Of a stretch of DNA of 64,000 nt, positions 16,450 through 25,360 are shown one piece after another (positions within the stretch are counted from its first letter, which is position 1; every line of letters begins with the position of its first letter). Source of the DNA: Shewanella mesophila (lineage in GTDB: Bacteria > Pseudomonadota > Gammaproteobacteria > Enterobacterales > Shewanellaceae); contig NZ_CP080421.1 in NCBI RefSeq assembly GCF_019457515.1, positions 806,001 to 870,000 on the forward strand, in the 5' to 3' direction. A model generated the notes under the pieces. It saw nothing but the letters and a program-made list of their open reading frames with translations, was not told the DNA's origin and ran no database searches. The position numbers were made by a program, and so were the translations under genes.

Positions 16450-16833
16450 ATGACAATACTATTAACTTGCTTATTGATAGCAATGCTATTGCCTTATCTG
16501 GCTAAAGGGCCTGTGGCAGTGGCGATGGCCAAACTGGGGGGATATGACAATCATCATCCTCGAACTCAGCAGGCGCAGTTAACCGGATTTGGCGCCCGCG
16601 CTGTAGCTGGGCATCTAAATGCCTTTGAGTCTTTGCTGCTGTTCGGTTTATCGGCGTTAACTGTCATCGCGTTGGATAAGGTCAACGATACCGTCGCGCT
16701 TCTTGCTATCGTCCATGTGCTTGCGCGCATCCTGTACCATATTTTGTATCTGCTTGATAAAAGCACCATGAGATCGATCTCTTGGTTTGTCGGAGTGTTC
16801 TGCACATTTGGCATCTTTGCCCAAGGGTTTTAA
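16450..16833 (+). CDS. MAPEG family membrane protein
   Basis: A 127-residue protein with four hydrophobic helices. The ATG at 16450 has AAGGA upstream and removes a poorly supported seven-residue extension. DNHHPRTQQAQLTGFGARAVAGHLNAFE is the conserved first loop of bacterial MAPEG proteins (membrane-associated proteins in eicosanoid and glutathione metabolism), followed by HVLARILYHILYL. Function in bacteria is mostly unassigned; some have glutathione transferase or peroxidase activity. A terminator follows at 16873. Confidence 0.88.
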   Translation: MTILLTCLLIAMLLPYLAKGPVAVAMAKLGGYDNHHPRTQQAQLTGFGARAVAGHLNAFESLLLFGLSALTVIALDKVNDTVALLAIVHVLARILYHILYLLDKSTMRSISWFVGVFCTFGIFAQGF

Positions 16834-16872
16834 TTTTTCTTATTTCTCATGTCCCGCCCTCTGAAGAGATCG

Positions 16873-16905
16873 ACCACAAGAATCGCATTATTCTTGTGGT
16901 TTTTT
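16873..16905 (+). terminator. Rho-independent terminator after the MAPEG gene
   Basis: ACCACAAGAA pairs perfectly with TTCTTGTGGT around an eight-base loop and is followed by six T. Confidence 0.9.
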
Positions 16906-17130
16906 GTCTCTTTCCTGTTTGTTTCTTGTACCAATTTGTGCACTCAGCGCGCTTTTTAAACGTCTAAAAGCTGCTATCTTCGGCCTTAATTGCCAAGCCT
17001 GCTGCTTTGATTTACTTTAGTGGGATTATATTGCAGACCCTGTCTAGTGATCTCTTAATATCGACTGGATTTTATACGGGCTAACGTCGATCTATTGTCG
17101 AGTATTAGACCCGTTTGGATAAGGATACAG

Positions 17131-20100
17131 ATGCCAAGCTTGAATCGAATAGTGCTGATTAATACGCACCTCCCCGGCGTAGTGGAACTCGCCCTCGACG
17201 GACATACTAATATTTGTGGTACTAATGCGTCGGGTAAGACCACCCTACAACGTTTAGTTCCGGTATTTTATGGTGAATATCCGAGCCGAGTCGTGCCCTC
17301 TACTCGCGACAGCTTCGAGCGTTGGTACCTGCCTCATGATTCAAGTTACATCATTTACGAGTATAAGCGTGATGATGGGCTATTTAGCCAAGCGGTATTG
17401 GCCTCAGCGGGTGACGGTAAAGGGGTTAACTACCGCTTTATCGCTAAAGCGTTTGAGTTAGACGATTACGTTAAGTCGCAGCAAGGCGATTCGATTCTAT
17501 GCCATAACATGGCTGAACTTGGGCGTGAGATGAAGCGAGCCGGCGTCGCGGTCAGTAACTTGCTCAATACCCGTGAATATCGTGCCATTATCCAAAATGA
17601 TCGCGCCCTGTTGAGCACGGGCAGTAATCGCAGTGAGCTTAGGGCGTACGCGCGTCAATTTTCACTGTGCCAGAGCGAGCACTCGCTGCGTCATATCGAG
17701 AAGTTAGCCAAGGCGGTGCACTCGAAAGAGGGCAAGATGGAAACGATCAAATCGATGATCGCCGCCATTCTTGAAGAAGATGGGGTTAACCCGCCGACCT
17801 CGCGACTCAATCCACAGCGTGTAGAAGCTTGGATTAGAGAGAGCCAGCTTATTCAAGGCTTCGAGCAGATCCGGCCCGAATTCGACAAGTTAGAACAAGA
17901 GTTCAACCAGTTGCTGAGCGCCGAGCAGCGTCTTGCGAGCTTAAAGCGGGGCTATGGTAAAGATGAATCCGCAGAAGTTGAGCGCCAAGAACTGCATCAG
18001 CAGCGCTCTAAAGAGCTGGGCACTAAGCTACGTCAACTCGATGATGAGTGGAAAGAGGTGCGTGACGAACTTAACCTCGATCTCTCGGCGGCAAAAGGTG
18101 ACGTGGCTAAGATTGAGTATGAACTCGATGCCATCGAAGATCAGCATGGTTCGTTTCTCGATGCCGATATTGAGCAAGCCAAGCTGGATCTTGAGCAGTT
18201 ACCTAGCTGGCGGGGCAGTTTAGAAAACTTAACCGAGCGTCATAAGCTGCAAACCGAAAAACACCAAGATATTGAGGCGGCCTATAATGCGCGCCGTAGT
18301 AAGATTGGTGAAAATCTTAACCGTGAGCTAGAGCTACTCGATAAAGAGCAAGATAAACACCGTGAGGCCAGAGATAAACAGCAAGAGTTAGGTCGTAATG
18401 AGCTAGCCGCACTGGAGCAACAATGGCGCGAACAGATGGATGCCGGACGAGCTAAGCACAGCGAACAGAAATATCAGCTTAAACTGACCGCGGCAGAGTT
18501 GACCATGCAGGTCAATAATGTCACCTATAGCGAAGAGGAAAAATTGGCGCTTGCGGTATTTGATGAGCGGATCTCGCGCGCCGATGAGGAGCAGGAGGTC
18601 TGTAACCTTAAGGTCGATAGGCTTAGCGGTGAAGAGCGTAAGCTCAGGGCTAAGCGCGATCAAGCCAACGAGGCATTGCGTCAAGCTGGCTTGCGCGTTA
18701 TTGAGCGTCAGACTCAGCTCGATGAGCTGCATCATGTGCTTTTCCCACAGTCGCACACCTTACTCGAATATTTGCGCAAAGAAGTCTCCAGCTGGGAAAC
18801 CAATATAGGTAAGTTAATCAATCCAGAGCTACTACATCGTAGCGATCTGCATCCGACACTTGCCGAGTCTCAAGACAGTTTCTGCGGAGTAACGCTCGAT
18901 CTAAAAGTGCTTGATATCCCTGAATACGCGGCGTCTGAGCAGGAGCTACGTGGTCGCTATAGCGAAGCGGAAGAATTATTAAATGCAGCCAAAGCGCTGC
19001 AGGCCGAGGCGGAAGATCAGCTGGTGGCGATTAACGCCGAACTAGATAAGCTCAATCGTGAACTGACCTTTGCTAAGACGGCTTATAAGAATAGCCGTGA
19101 TGATTTACGCCGCCTATTCGACGAGAAACGTAGCGAGCAAGAGAAGATCAATAAGGCGCTAAGTGGTCGTAAGGCCGAGGCGCAGAAGCAACTTAGCCGC
19201 CTCGATAGCGAGGTTAAGCAGCTTGCATCTCAACATCAAGCGTGGATCGAAGAGCAAAAAGAGCAAGCCCTCGAAGCGCGGATGGAGAAAAATGCATACT
19301 GGCAGGAGGTTGTCGGCGTGCTCGACAATCAGCTAGCACAGGTTAAAAACAATATTAATCAGCGCCGTCAAGATGCCAAAAATGAGCAGAAAGCCTGTGA
19401 GCAATGGTACAAGAATGAGCTTAAATCTCGCGGCGTAGATGAAGACAAGATCGTTAAGCTTAAGCAAGAGATCCGCGATCTCGAAACCAATATAAGCAAG
19501 GCCGAACAGCGCCGCAGCGAAGTGCTGCGTTTCGATGACTGGTATCAGCACACTTGGCTTTCACGTAAACCTAAGCTGCAAACAGAGTTAAGTCAGGTCA
19601 AGATAGCCGCATCCGAACTAGAGCAGCAGCTAACAGCTAAGGCCAATGAGGTTAAACATCAGCGTCAAACCCTCGATGGTGAACGTAAGCAATCGGATGC
19701 GATTCAGGTTGAGGCGTCCGAAAACCTTACTAAGCTACGTAGCGTGATGCGTAAACTGGCGGAGTTAAAACTGCCAGCCAATAACGATGAGCTTCAAGGT
19801 GGTTTGACCGAACGTCTGCGCCAAGGTGAAGAGTTATTATTGCGCCGTGATCAGCAACTTGGGGCGGTTAAACAGTATATCGAGCACTTCGATTCGGTAA
19901 TTGCCAGCAAGTCGGGTTCGAGTCTGTCAGAAACCTGGGAGCGCGCTCGTGAAGAGTCGAGCTTTATCAACGATAAAGGTATTCGTCTGCTGGATTATCG
20001 TAAATTGGTGCCCCAGCTTGAGCAGTTACTCAATGTGATGGTGCCGCAAGCGGTAATGGGGCTGCGTGAACAGGGGCGTAACTTCGGTATCGATCTGACC

Positions 20101-20802
20101 GCCTTTTATGATGTACTGGCCGATATCGATCGCCGTATCGCCTCGCAAAGTGCCCGTATTACTCGCGAAGTGGGTGAAGAACTGTTTCTCGATGGGGTCA
20201 GCGAATCTGCGGTACGTATCCGTTCACGCATTAGTGAACTGGAGTTTTGGCCTGAGCTTGAGGTGTTTGTTAAGGCGTTCCGTCAGTGGAAGGCCGATGG
20301 CTTTGCCGAGTTGCCCGATGAGCACTACACCAACAGTATGCGCCGTGCCCTCGATATTATAGGCCGCGCTGCGTTAACTGGCGGGATCGCTAAGTTGCTC
20401 GAGATTGAACTACGTCTGAAAGAAGGTAACAGCGACCTTATCATTCGAACCGACAGACAGTTAAATGAATCCTCGAGCCACGGAATGGCTTATCTGATCT
20501 TGTGTAAATTCCTGCTTGCCTTTACCCGACTGCTCAGAGGGCGTGCCGATGTCACTATTCATTGGCCTATCGATGAGCTCGGCACCTTACACCACGGCAA
20601 CGTGAAAAAGATTTTTGATGCCTGTGAAAACAACAATATAAGTGTATTAGGTGCGTTCCCGAACCCAGAGTCAGAGGTGCTTAACCTGTTTGTTAACCGT
20701 TACATCATCAACAAGCAGACCAAGAAATTACAGGTGGTTAAGCCGCAAGTTAATCCTATCGCCGACAAGTTAAGCCAACGATTTTCCAAGGAGGCTGTGT
20801 AA
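17131..20802 (+). CDS. SMC-like condensin ATPase (MksB / MukB / JetC-like)
   Basis: A 1223-residue P-loop protein starting at the ATG at 17131 with AAGGA upstream. Residues 1-200 hold the N-terminal half of the ATPase head with Walker A GTNASGKT (30-37). Roughly 250-1000 is charged, heptad-rich coiled coil, probably interrupted by a small hinge. The C-terminal head has a signature-like SSSHGMAYLIL and an acidic Walker B as IHWPIDELG (about 1143-1151). This is the architecture of SMC-type loop-extruding ATPases. Because the next two genes are a MukE-like and a kleisin-like protein, it most likely belongs to the MksB/MukB/Wadjet-C class. Walker B followed by ELG rather than DE-A-R suggests a distinct subfamily. 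Role: chromosome organisation or plasmid restriction. Confidence 0.8.
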   Translation: MPSLNRIVLINTHLPGVVELALDGHTNICGTNASGKTTLQRLVPVFYGEYPSRVVPSTRDSFERWYLPHDSSYIIYEYKRDDGLFSQAVLASAGDGKGVNYRFIAKAFELDDYVKSQQGDSILCHNMAELGREMKRAGVAVSNLLNTREYRAIIQNDRALLSTGSNRSELRAYARQFSLCQSEHSLRHIEKLAKAVHSKEGKMETIKSMIAAILEEDGVNPPTSRLNPQRVEAWIRESQLIQGFEQIRPEFDKLEQEFNQLLSAEQRLASLKRGYGKDESAEVERQELHQQRSKELGTKLRQLDDEWKEVRDELNLDLSAAKGDVAKIEYELDAIEDQHGSFLDADIEQAKLDLEQLPSWRGSLENLTERHKLQTEKHQDIEAAYNARRSKIGENLNRELELLDKEQDKHREARDKQQELGRNELAALEQQWREQMDAGRAKHSEQKYQLKLTAAELTMQVNNVTYSEEEKLALAVFDERISRADEEQEVCNLKVDRLSGEERKLRAKRDQANEALRQAGLRVIERQTQLDELHHVLFPQSHTLLEYLRKEVSSWETNIGKLINPELLHRSDLHPTLAESQDSFCGVTLDLKVLDIPEYAASEQELRGRYSEAEELLNAAKALQAEAEDQLVAINAELDKLNRELTFAKTAYKNSRDDLRRLFDEKRSEQEKINKALSGRKAEAQKQLSRLDSEVKQLASQHQAWIEEQKEQALEARMEKNAYWQEVVGVLDNQLAQVKNNINQRRQDAKNEQKACEQWYKNELKSRGVDEDKIVKLKQEIRDLETNISKAEQRRSEVLRFDDWYQHTWLSRKPKLQTELSQVKIAASELEQQLTAKANEVKHQRQTLDGERKQSDAIQVEASENLTKLRSVMRKLAELKLPANNDELQGGLTERLRQGEELLLRRDQQLGAVKQYIEHFDSVIASKSGSSLSETWERAREESSFINDKGIRLLDYRKLVPQLEQLLNVMVPQAVMGLREQGRNFGIDLTAFYDVLADIDRRIASQSARITREVGEELFLDGVSESAVRIRSRISELEFWPELEVFVKAFRQWKADGFAELPDEHYTNSMRRALDIIGRAALTGGIAKLLEIELRLKEGNSDLIIRTDRQLNESSSHGMAYLILCKFLLAFTRLLRGRADVTIHWPIDELGTLHHGNVKKIFDACENNNISVLGAFPNPESEVLNLFVNRYIINKQTKKLQVVKPQVNPIADKLSQRFSKEAV

Positions 20803-21456
20803 ATGAGTAGCACCACACAAACCGTATTAGTTGGTCAGGGCGCATTGATTGAAAGCTTGTTGCGCGGCGAGTTTATCTGCCGCACCAGTAACGAAGAGGC
20901 GTGGCGCGCGCTTAAATCTCAATCGACACGCGATAGCGTTGAGCAATACCTGAATCAGATTAACCGTACCGTCGCTTCGGCTGGTGAAGGTGAGGTGTTT
21001 TTCTGTGGTTATCAGCAGCTAGGTGACGATGAGCGTAAAGTGATATCGAGCCAGTTTCGCGATATCTGTAATGCATTGATCCCGCTGGTGGAATGGTTGG
21101 TTCTAGTACAAGAGGCGAGTGGTCAAGATGCGCCGTTATCTGAAGGCGCTGCCGTGCGTTTAAGCGAGTTGCAGATGCGCATCGAAGACACTCCCGCGTT
21201 TCGCGAGCAACTGGCTAAGATCAGTCACTATCGTCTGTTTGGCTCTAGCAGTACTCAAGTGGATGCCCAGATTAAGTTGGTGTTTAAGCGTTTGGTGGAG
21301 CTTGGGTATTTGTTGCGTCCTAATATCGAGAAGCAGATCTATATCGCTACGGGTAAGCTCGATTATCTCTATGAGGTGATCCGCTTTATCGATGAAACTG
21401 AAGGACTAAGCTTAGAGGCACAAGCCGAAACCGCCACCCAAAGGGATCTTATCTGA
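20803..21456 (+). CDS. MksE/MukE/JetB-like winged-helix condensin subunit
   Basis: A 217-residue protein whose ATG abuts the stop of the SMC gene (TAA-ATG) with AAGGAGG inside the end of that gene, indicating tight translational coupling. The sequence is helical with two likely winged-helix modules: GALIESLLRGEFICRTSNEEAW at the start, and KLVFKRLVELGYLLRPNIEKQIYIATGKLDYLYEVI at the end. This matches MukE/MksE adaptors, which dimerise and bind the kleisin. It has no catalytic motif. The assignment rests on context plus general resemblance, not on a search. Confidence 0.75.
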   Translation: MSSTTQTVLVGQGALIESLLRGEFICRTSNEEAWRALKSQSTRDSVEQYLNQINRTVASAGEGEVFFCGYQQLGDDERKVISSQFRDICNALIPLVEWLVLVQEASGQDAPLSEGAAVRLSELQMRIEDTPAFREQLAKISHYRLFGSSSTQVDAQIKLVFKRLVELGYLLRPNIEKQIYIATGKLDYLYEVIRFIDETEGLSLEAQAETATQRDLI

Positions 21457-21457
21457 T

Positions 21458-22678
21458 ATGAGTAGTAACTTACACCAAGCCGGGGTAACGCTACTTAAAC
21501 AGCTTGGGCGGCATGCCGAGTTGGTGATGGATGTTTACCTATCGGGTTCGGTTGCCGAAGATGGCGAGAATGCCGCCGCAGTAGAGAAGCTGCGTAAGGC
21601 CGATATCTTGTGGCGCCCAGAACCCGATCAAGAGCTGCGCCTTAAGCGCTCGGTGCGTGCACTATTGGAAGAAGCCTTAAGCGATGAACGCAATCGGCAA
21701 ATCGACGCCAATGTCGGCTCTGGGCTTGCCACGATTAAGACCTTAGCCGATCACTATAAAGAAGCTCGTCATGCGGTGGATTACAGTGCTAGCGAGGCCT
21801 ATCTGGCTGATTTAAGTGAGCATGTCTATAGCTTTGCCGAGGGAATACGCTATTCGATCCGGGTACTTTGGAGCCGGATTAACAACGAGTTTGGCTATGT
21901 CGGTACCATTAATGCCAAGATCCGTGAAAACGAATTAGCTCAGAGTCAGGTTTCTGAGTTGCTTAACGGCTTAGACATGTTCCAGTTTAGTGAATTGGGG
22001 GAGATAGCAGGTGATATCCGTGAGCTGCGTAAGTTACTGATCACCACACTCCAGGAAACCTTGAGTGACTGTACTCAGGAGCTGAGTGTCGTGCAGGGCC
22101 GTTTACTCGAACTACTCGGTCGTTTTAGGCAGATCCAGGGGCGTACTCGTTTGCTTAAAGGCTGGTTACTCTACACCGACCAACATCCCGACTATCAGGT
22201 GGCCGATCACGTTGGTCATAAACAGCTGCCGACACTCTTTAATCGCGCCGATGCGATATTGGCTCCCGCCGCAGTCGATGTAAATAATACCGGATATGAG
22301 CGGGACCTGTTGCAGATGGTGGCGCAGATCAAGGCGATCTCCCGTGTGGGGCGCGAGGCGATTGTGCGTGAGCACGATGTGCCATTTGCCTTAGTCGATG
22401 CGGAAGATTTTGATATTCCAGATAATCCATTAAAACTGGCGGTCGATGAGTACTTCTGCGCCGTGATCGATTCTGGATTGCGCCAGTCGGCGCTGGAATA
22501 TCACCATGAGCTCGCATTGGAGTGGGATCAAGAGAGTTGGCTGTATCAGGTGATCTGTGGCTATGAAGGCCTACCTGAAGATCATCGTCGTTATTTTGAG
22601 CTTGAACCTATAGGTGAACCTCACCCCGTTTATACCGGAAACTTTATTATTCGTGATGTGGAGCTTTGGTTAGCTTAA
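21458..22678 (+). CDS. MksF/MukF/JetA-like kleisin subunit
   Basis: A 406-residue mostly helical protein starting one base after the previous stop. The N-terminus has a winged-helix flavour (LHQAGVTLLKQLGRHAELVMDVYLS). The middle is long helices with an acidic C-terminal stretch (DDPA-type and DVELW). Size and position suit the kleisin that bridges two ATPase heads. I do not recognise the primary sequence firmly. Unlike Mks or Wadjet operons, no fourth gene for a Toprim-like nuclease follows; the next gene is a symporter 550 bases on. Confidence 0.65.
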   Translation: MSSNLHQAGVTLLKQLGRHAELVMDVYLSGSVAEDGENAAAVEKLRKADILWRPEPDQELRLKRSVRALLEEALSDERNRQIDANVGSGLATIKTLADHYKEARHAVDYSASEAYLADLSEHVYSFAEGIRYSIRVLWSRINNEFGYVGTINAKIRENELAQSQVSELLNGLDMFQFSELGEIAGDIRELRKLLITTLQETLSDCTQELSVVQGRLLELLGRFRQIQGRTRLLKGWLLYTDQHPDYQVADHVGHKQLPTLFNRADAILAPAAVDVNNTGYERDLLQMVAQIKAISRVGREAIVREHDVPFALVDAEDFDIPDNPLKLAVDEYFCAVIDSGLRQSALEYHHELALEWDQESWLYQVICGYEGLPEDHRRYFELEPIGEPHPVYTGNFIIRDVELWLA

Positions 22679-23228
22679 TCGCGCAATGATTATGTATTAG
22701 GTCGACTTAACTATCTAAGTTTCCCCTGTTAAGACTGCTAAATCAATTGGTTATACTAGTTGGTTTAGTGGTTTTTATTTTGTGCTGCAAGAGTGCTAGG
22801 GATGCTTTATATGCCAGTAACATCAGTGCGATCCACTACCAATACTTACCTTGCGGTAAATTCATTTGTCTTAAGTGATTTTCGTGGCTTTTAATACTGT
22901 AATTTTTATGGTTTGCAGTTATTTTAGCTGTGATTTTTGACGATTTTTCATGTTTTAGGTTGATCAATATGGGTAAAAGTAAAAGTTGATTTTTGGTTTT
23001 AACTTATCTCGCATTATTATTTGTTTTATTTCAGTTTGTTATGTTTGATTTTTAATGTTTGTGAGTTGTTGGTTATTTAACTTATTTGAATTGGTGTTGA
23101 AATTGATGCCAGCATGATTCACTATCTTTGCCTACTTACTGGGGTTACCCGCCTCGAGTCTTGATTCTCAAATGATGAGAAGCTCAGAGAAAAGCGTACA
23201 TTAGATACGCTAAATTAAAGGCAAGCAT
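22679..23228. other. 550-bp AT-rich intergenic region
   Basis: No gene is supported. A CTAAATCAA/TTGGTTTAG stem at 22738-22768 followed by T-rich sequence may terminate the SMC operon. TTCTCA-AATGA-TGAGAA at 23165-23181 is a short palindrome 48 bases before the symporter. The stretch between is AT-rich with T-runs and could hold promoters I cannot place. Confidence 0.5.
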
Positions 23229-24497
23229 ATGACAAAATCACTTTCAACTCGGATCTTTATTGGTCTGTTTTCTGGCTTAATTTTTGGCTCCATTATTCAG
23301 TACTTTCTTGCGGATATCTCGCTCTTTTCTGGCACTTTGATCTCGATCGCTTCAGGCGTAGGCACTATGTTTGTCAACATGATCATGATGATGGTCGTTC
23401 CGCTGGTCTTCGTCAGTATTGTTTGTGGTGTGTTGGAGTTAGATGATCTTAAAAGCTTTGGACGCTTAGGTGGAAAAACCTTTGGTTTTTACATCATCAA
23501 TACCTTAGTCGCTATCTTTGCGGCATTGGCGGTCGCACTGCTATTAAAACCGGGTCTTGGGGTCGATATGTCGGGTGGCACTGGGGCAGAGATCACCGCG
23601 ACCGCACTGCCTAATTTGATGCAGCTTATTGTCAATATTGTGCCTAATAACCCCGTTTCGGCATTCACCTCTGGCAACATGCTACAAGTCATCTTTATGG
23701 CATTGTTAGTGGGTGGTGTGCTCAAGTCGATGGGCAGCGCGGTACCTTTGCTGACTCAAGGTTTCCAAGAGGGTAACAAGCTGATGATGAAACTCATCAG
23801 CCTAGTGATGCAACTGGCGCCTTTCGGTGTATTTGCGTTGATGCTTAAACTTGGAGCTACCTTAGAGGCCAGTTTGTTCATGAGCGTTATCGAATATATG
23901 GTAGTGATTATCTCATTATTACTACTGTGGATTTTCGTGGTATACCCTGTTGCCGTGAGTCTATTTACGCCGATTAGTGCGAGAGAGTTTCGTGCAAAGA
24001 CTCAAGAGCAGATCCTGTTTTCACTATCGACAGCCAGCTCAAATGCCACTATTCCTGTGACCATGCGCACCTTGACCGAAAAGTTGGGGGTTAAGCGCGC
24101 CGTAGCTGGCTTTGGTGTTCCGCTCGGGGCGACGATGAACATGGGCGGCGTGTCGATTTATATCACGATCGCTATCTTCTTTGTGGCTAACTCTTTTGGC
24201 GCGCCTATCGCGATGGATCAACTGCCAGCACTGCTATTTAGTATCTTCCTATTGTCTGTCGGAGCCGGTGGTGTGCCAGGTGGCGGAATGGTGATGATAG
24301 GTGTGCTTATTCATCAGATGGGCTTACCTATCGAAGCCTTTGTTATTGTGGCTGCGCTCGATCGACTCATCGACATGGTATTGACCTCATGCAACGTGGT
24401 GGGTGATGCCGCCGTGTTAACCATTGTCGATGCCACAGAGAAAGAGCACGAGGCCGAAGAGGCTGGCGATAGCATTGTGCAAACCAATCAAGCCTAA
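23229..24497 (+). CDS. Dicarboxylate/amino acid:cation symporter (DAACS family)
   Basis: A 422-residue inner-membrane protein with the DAACS fold. Serine-rich hairpin SLSTASSNATIPVTM (about 263-277), the glycine motif NMGGVSIYITIAIFFVA in place of the usual NMDGT, hairpin 2 VGAGGVPGGGMVMIG, and helix 8 DRLIDMVLTSCNVVGDA are all visible. Members import glutamate, aspartate or C4-dicarboxylates with Na+ or H+. The NMGGV change removes an acidic position of the NMDGT motif and may alter cation coupling or substrate, so GltP, DctA or SstT identity is left open. A terminator follows at 24585. Confidence 0.88.
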   Translation: MTKSLSTRIFIGLFSGLIFGSIIQYFLADISLFSGTLISIASGVGTMFVNMIMMMVVPLVFVSIVCGVLELDDLKSFGRLGGKTFGFYIINTLVAIFAALAVALLLKPGLGVDMSGGTGAEITATALPNLMQLIVNIVPNNPVSAFTSGNMLQVIFMALLVGGVLKSMGSAVPLLTQGFQEGNKLMMKLISLVMQLAPFGVFALMLKLGATLEASLFMSVIEYMVVIISLLLLWIFVVYPVAVSLFTPISAREFRAKTQEQILFSLSTASSNATIPVTMRTLTEKLGVKRAVAGFGVPLGATMNMGGVSIYITIAIFFVANSFGAPIAMDQLPALLFSIFLLSVGAGGVPGGGMVMIGVLIHQMGLPIEAFVIVAALDRLIDMVLTSCNVVGDAAVLTIVDATEKEHEAEEAGDSIVQTNQA

Positions 24498-24584
24498 ATA
24501 TTACTGTTTGAAGCTAAAAAGCTCGCCTTATGGCGTAATGCCGACCGTTTAAGAGCACTTAAACGATTTTGCAGGTGATTGATC

Positions 24585-24615
24585 ATCCCTGCCAGTATTC
24601 TGGTGGGGATTTTTT
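24585..24615 (+). terminator. Rho-independent terminator after the symporter
   Basis: ATCCCTGCCAG and CTGGTGGGGAT form an eleven-pair stem (two G-T pairs) with loop TATT followed by T6. The remaining 180 bases before the lipoprotein gene are AT-rich and otherwise unremarkable. Confidence 0.8.
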
Positions 24616-24799
24616 ATGTTTGCTCAAGAGCTTGAATTAGTACATGAGTCTGTTAGCTATTACTGCTTTAAGTGTTTGGTAAATATTTTGATTTATTGTG
24701 AATTATTGGTATCTTTGAATCGGGCAGTATCAGTACAACAATAATAAAAGTAGTTGTATAGAAAGCTATATAACCTTGGAATTAATGAAAGGGATTTTA

Positions 24800-25360
24800 A
24801 TGAAACCACTATTGAATTTAGTGCTAATGCTTGTCATTGGCACGCTTTTCGGCTGTGCTCAGAAAATTGAGGGTATCTCTAAAGATGTGGACAAACAGCT
24901 TGCTGAAAACAGCGGGTATCTATTAATAGGTATTGATACTAACCGAGGGCTGCATAGCATCATTATTGGTGGTACCAAATCATTGATGCTGACCGACAAA
25001 GATCTCCAGTTTGGGAGCAACTATATATTAGTCGACGTGCCTGCGGGCCAATATCAAATAGAAGATATTAAGTTTGGTCGCTATGTCTATATGGAGCTCG
25101 AGGAGGGATATTGGGATTTTGAGGTGAAGCCCAATCAAGTCAGTTATGTTGGCGATCTATACGTAAAGACCGTTGGGTTTTGGATGGTATCTTCTGCGGA
25201 AATTCTACTTGAAAACCGCTCGACCTCAGCACAACTATTTTTAGAAGAGAAATTCCCTAACATCTTAAAGTCTCGTCAAGTTCGTTATTCGGGACCTGGT
25301 GAGGATAAGTTTTTAGAGTATGCCGAAAGGCTGCTTACAGGTAAGGAGGCCGTACTATGA
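24800..25360 (+). CDS. Lipoprotein of unknown function coupled to the S9 peptidase
   Basis: A 186-residue lipoprotein starting at the ATG at 24800 (AAAGGG upstream; ATGs at 24776-24787 are out of register with a ribosome site). Lipobox GTLFGC gives lipidation near residue 19. The mature part is beta-rich (SGYLLIGIDTNRGLHSIIIGG, VPAGQYQIEDIKFGRYVYMEL) and resembles small carboxypeptidase-like or DUF2846-type beta sandwiches, but I do not recognise a family with confidence. Its TGA overlaps the next ATG (ATGA), so it is translated in step with the peptidase and may be a partner or chaperone. Confidence 0.75.
   Translation: MKPLLNLVLMLVIGTLFGCAQKIEGISKDVDKQLAENSGYLLIGIDTNRGLHSIIIGGTKSLMLTDKDLQFGSNYILVDVPAGQYQIEDIKFGRYVYMELEEGYWDFEVKPNQVSYVGDLYVKTVGFWMVSSAEILLENRSTSAQLFLEEKFPNILKSRQVRYSGPGEDKFLEYAERLLTGKEAVL

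Noticed and set aside
17131..22678. A complete Wadjet (JetABCD) defence system
   Set aside because: Only three subunits are seen. No Toprim-type JetD/MksG gene lies before or after, so it is called condensin-like rather than Wadjet.
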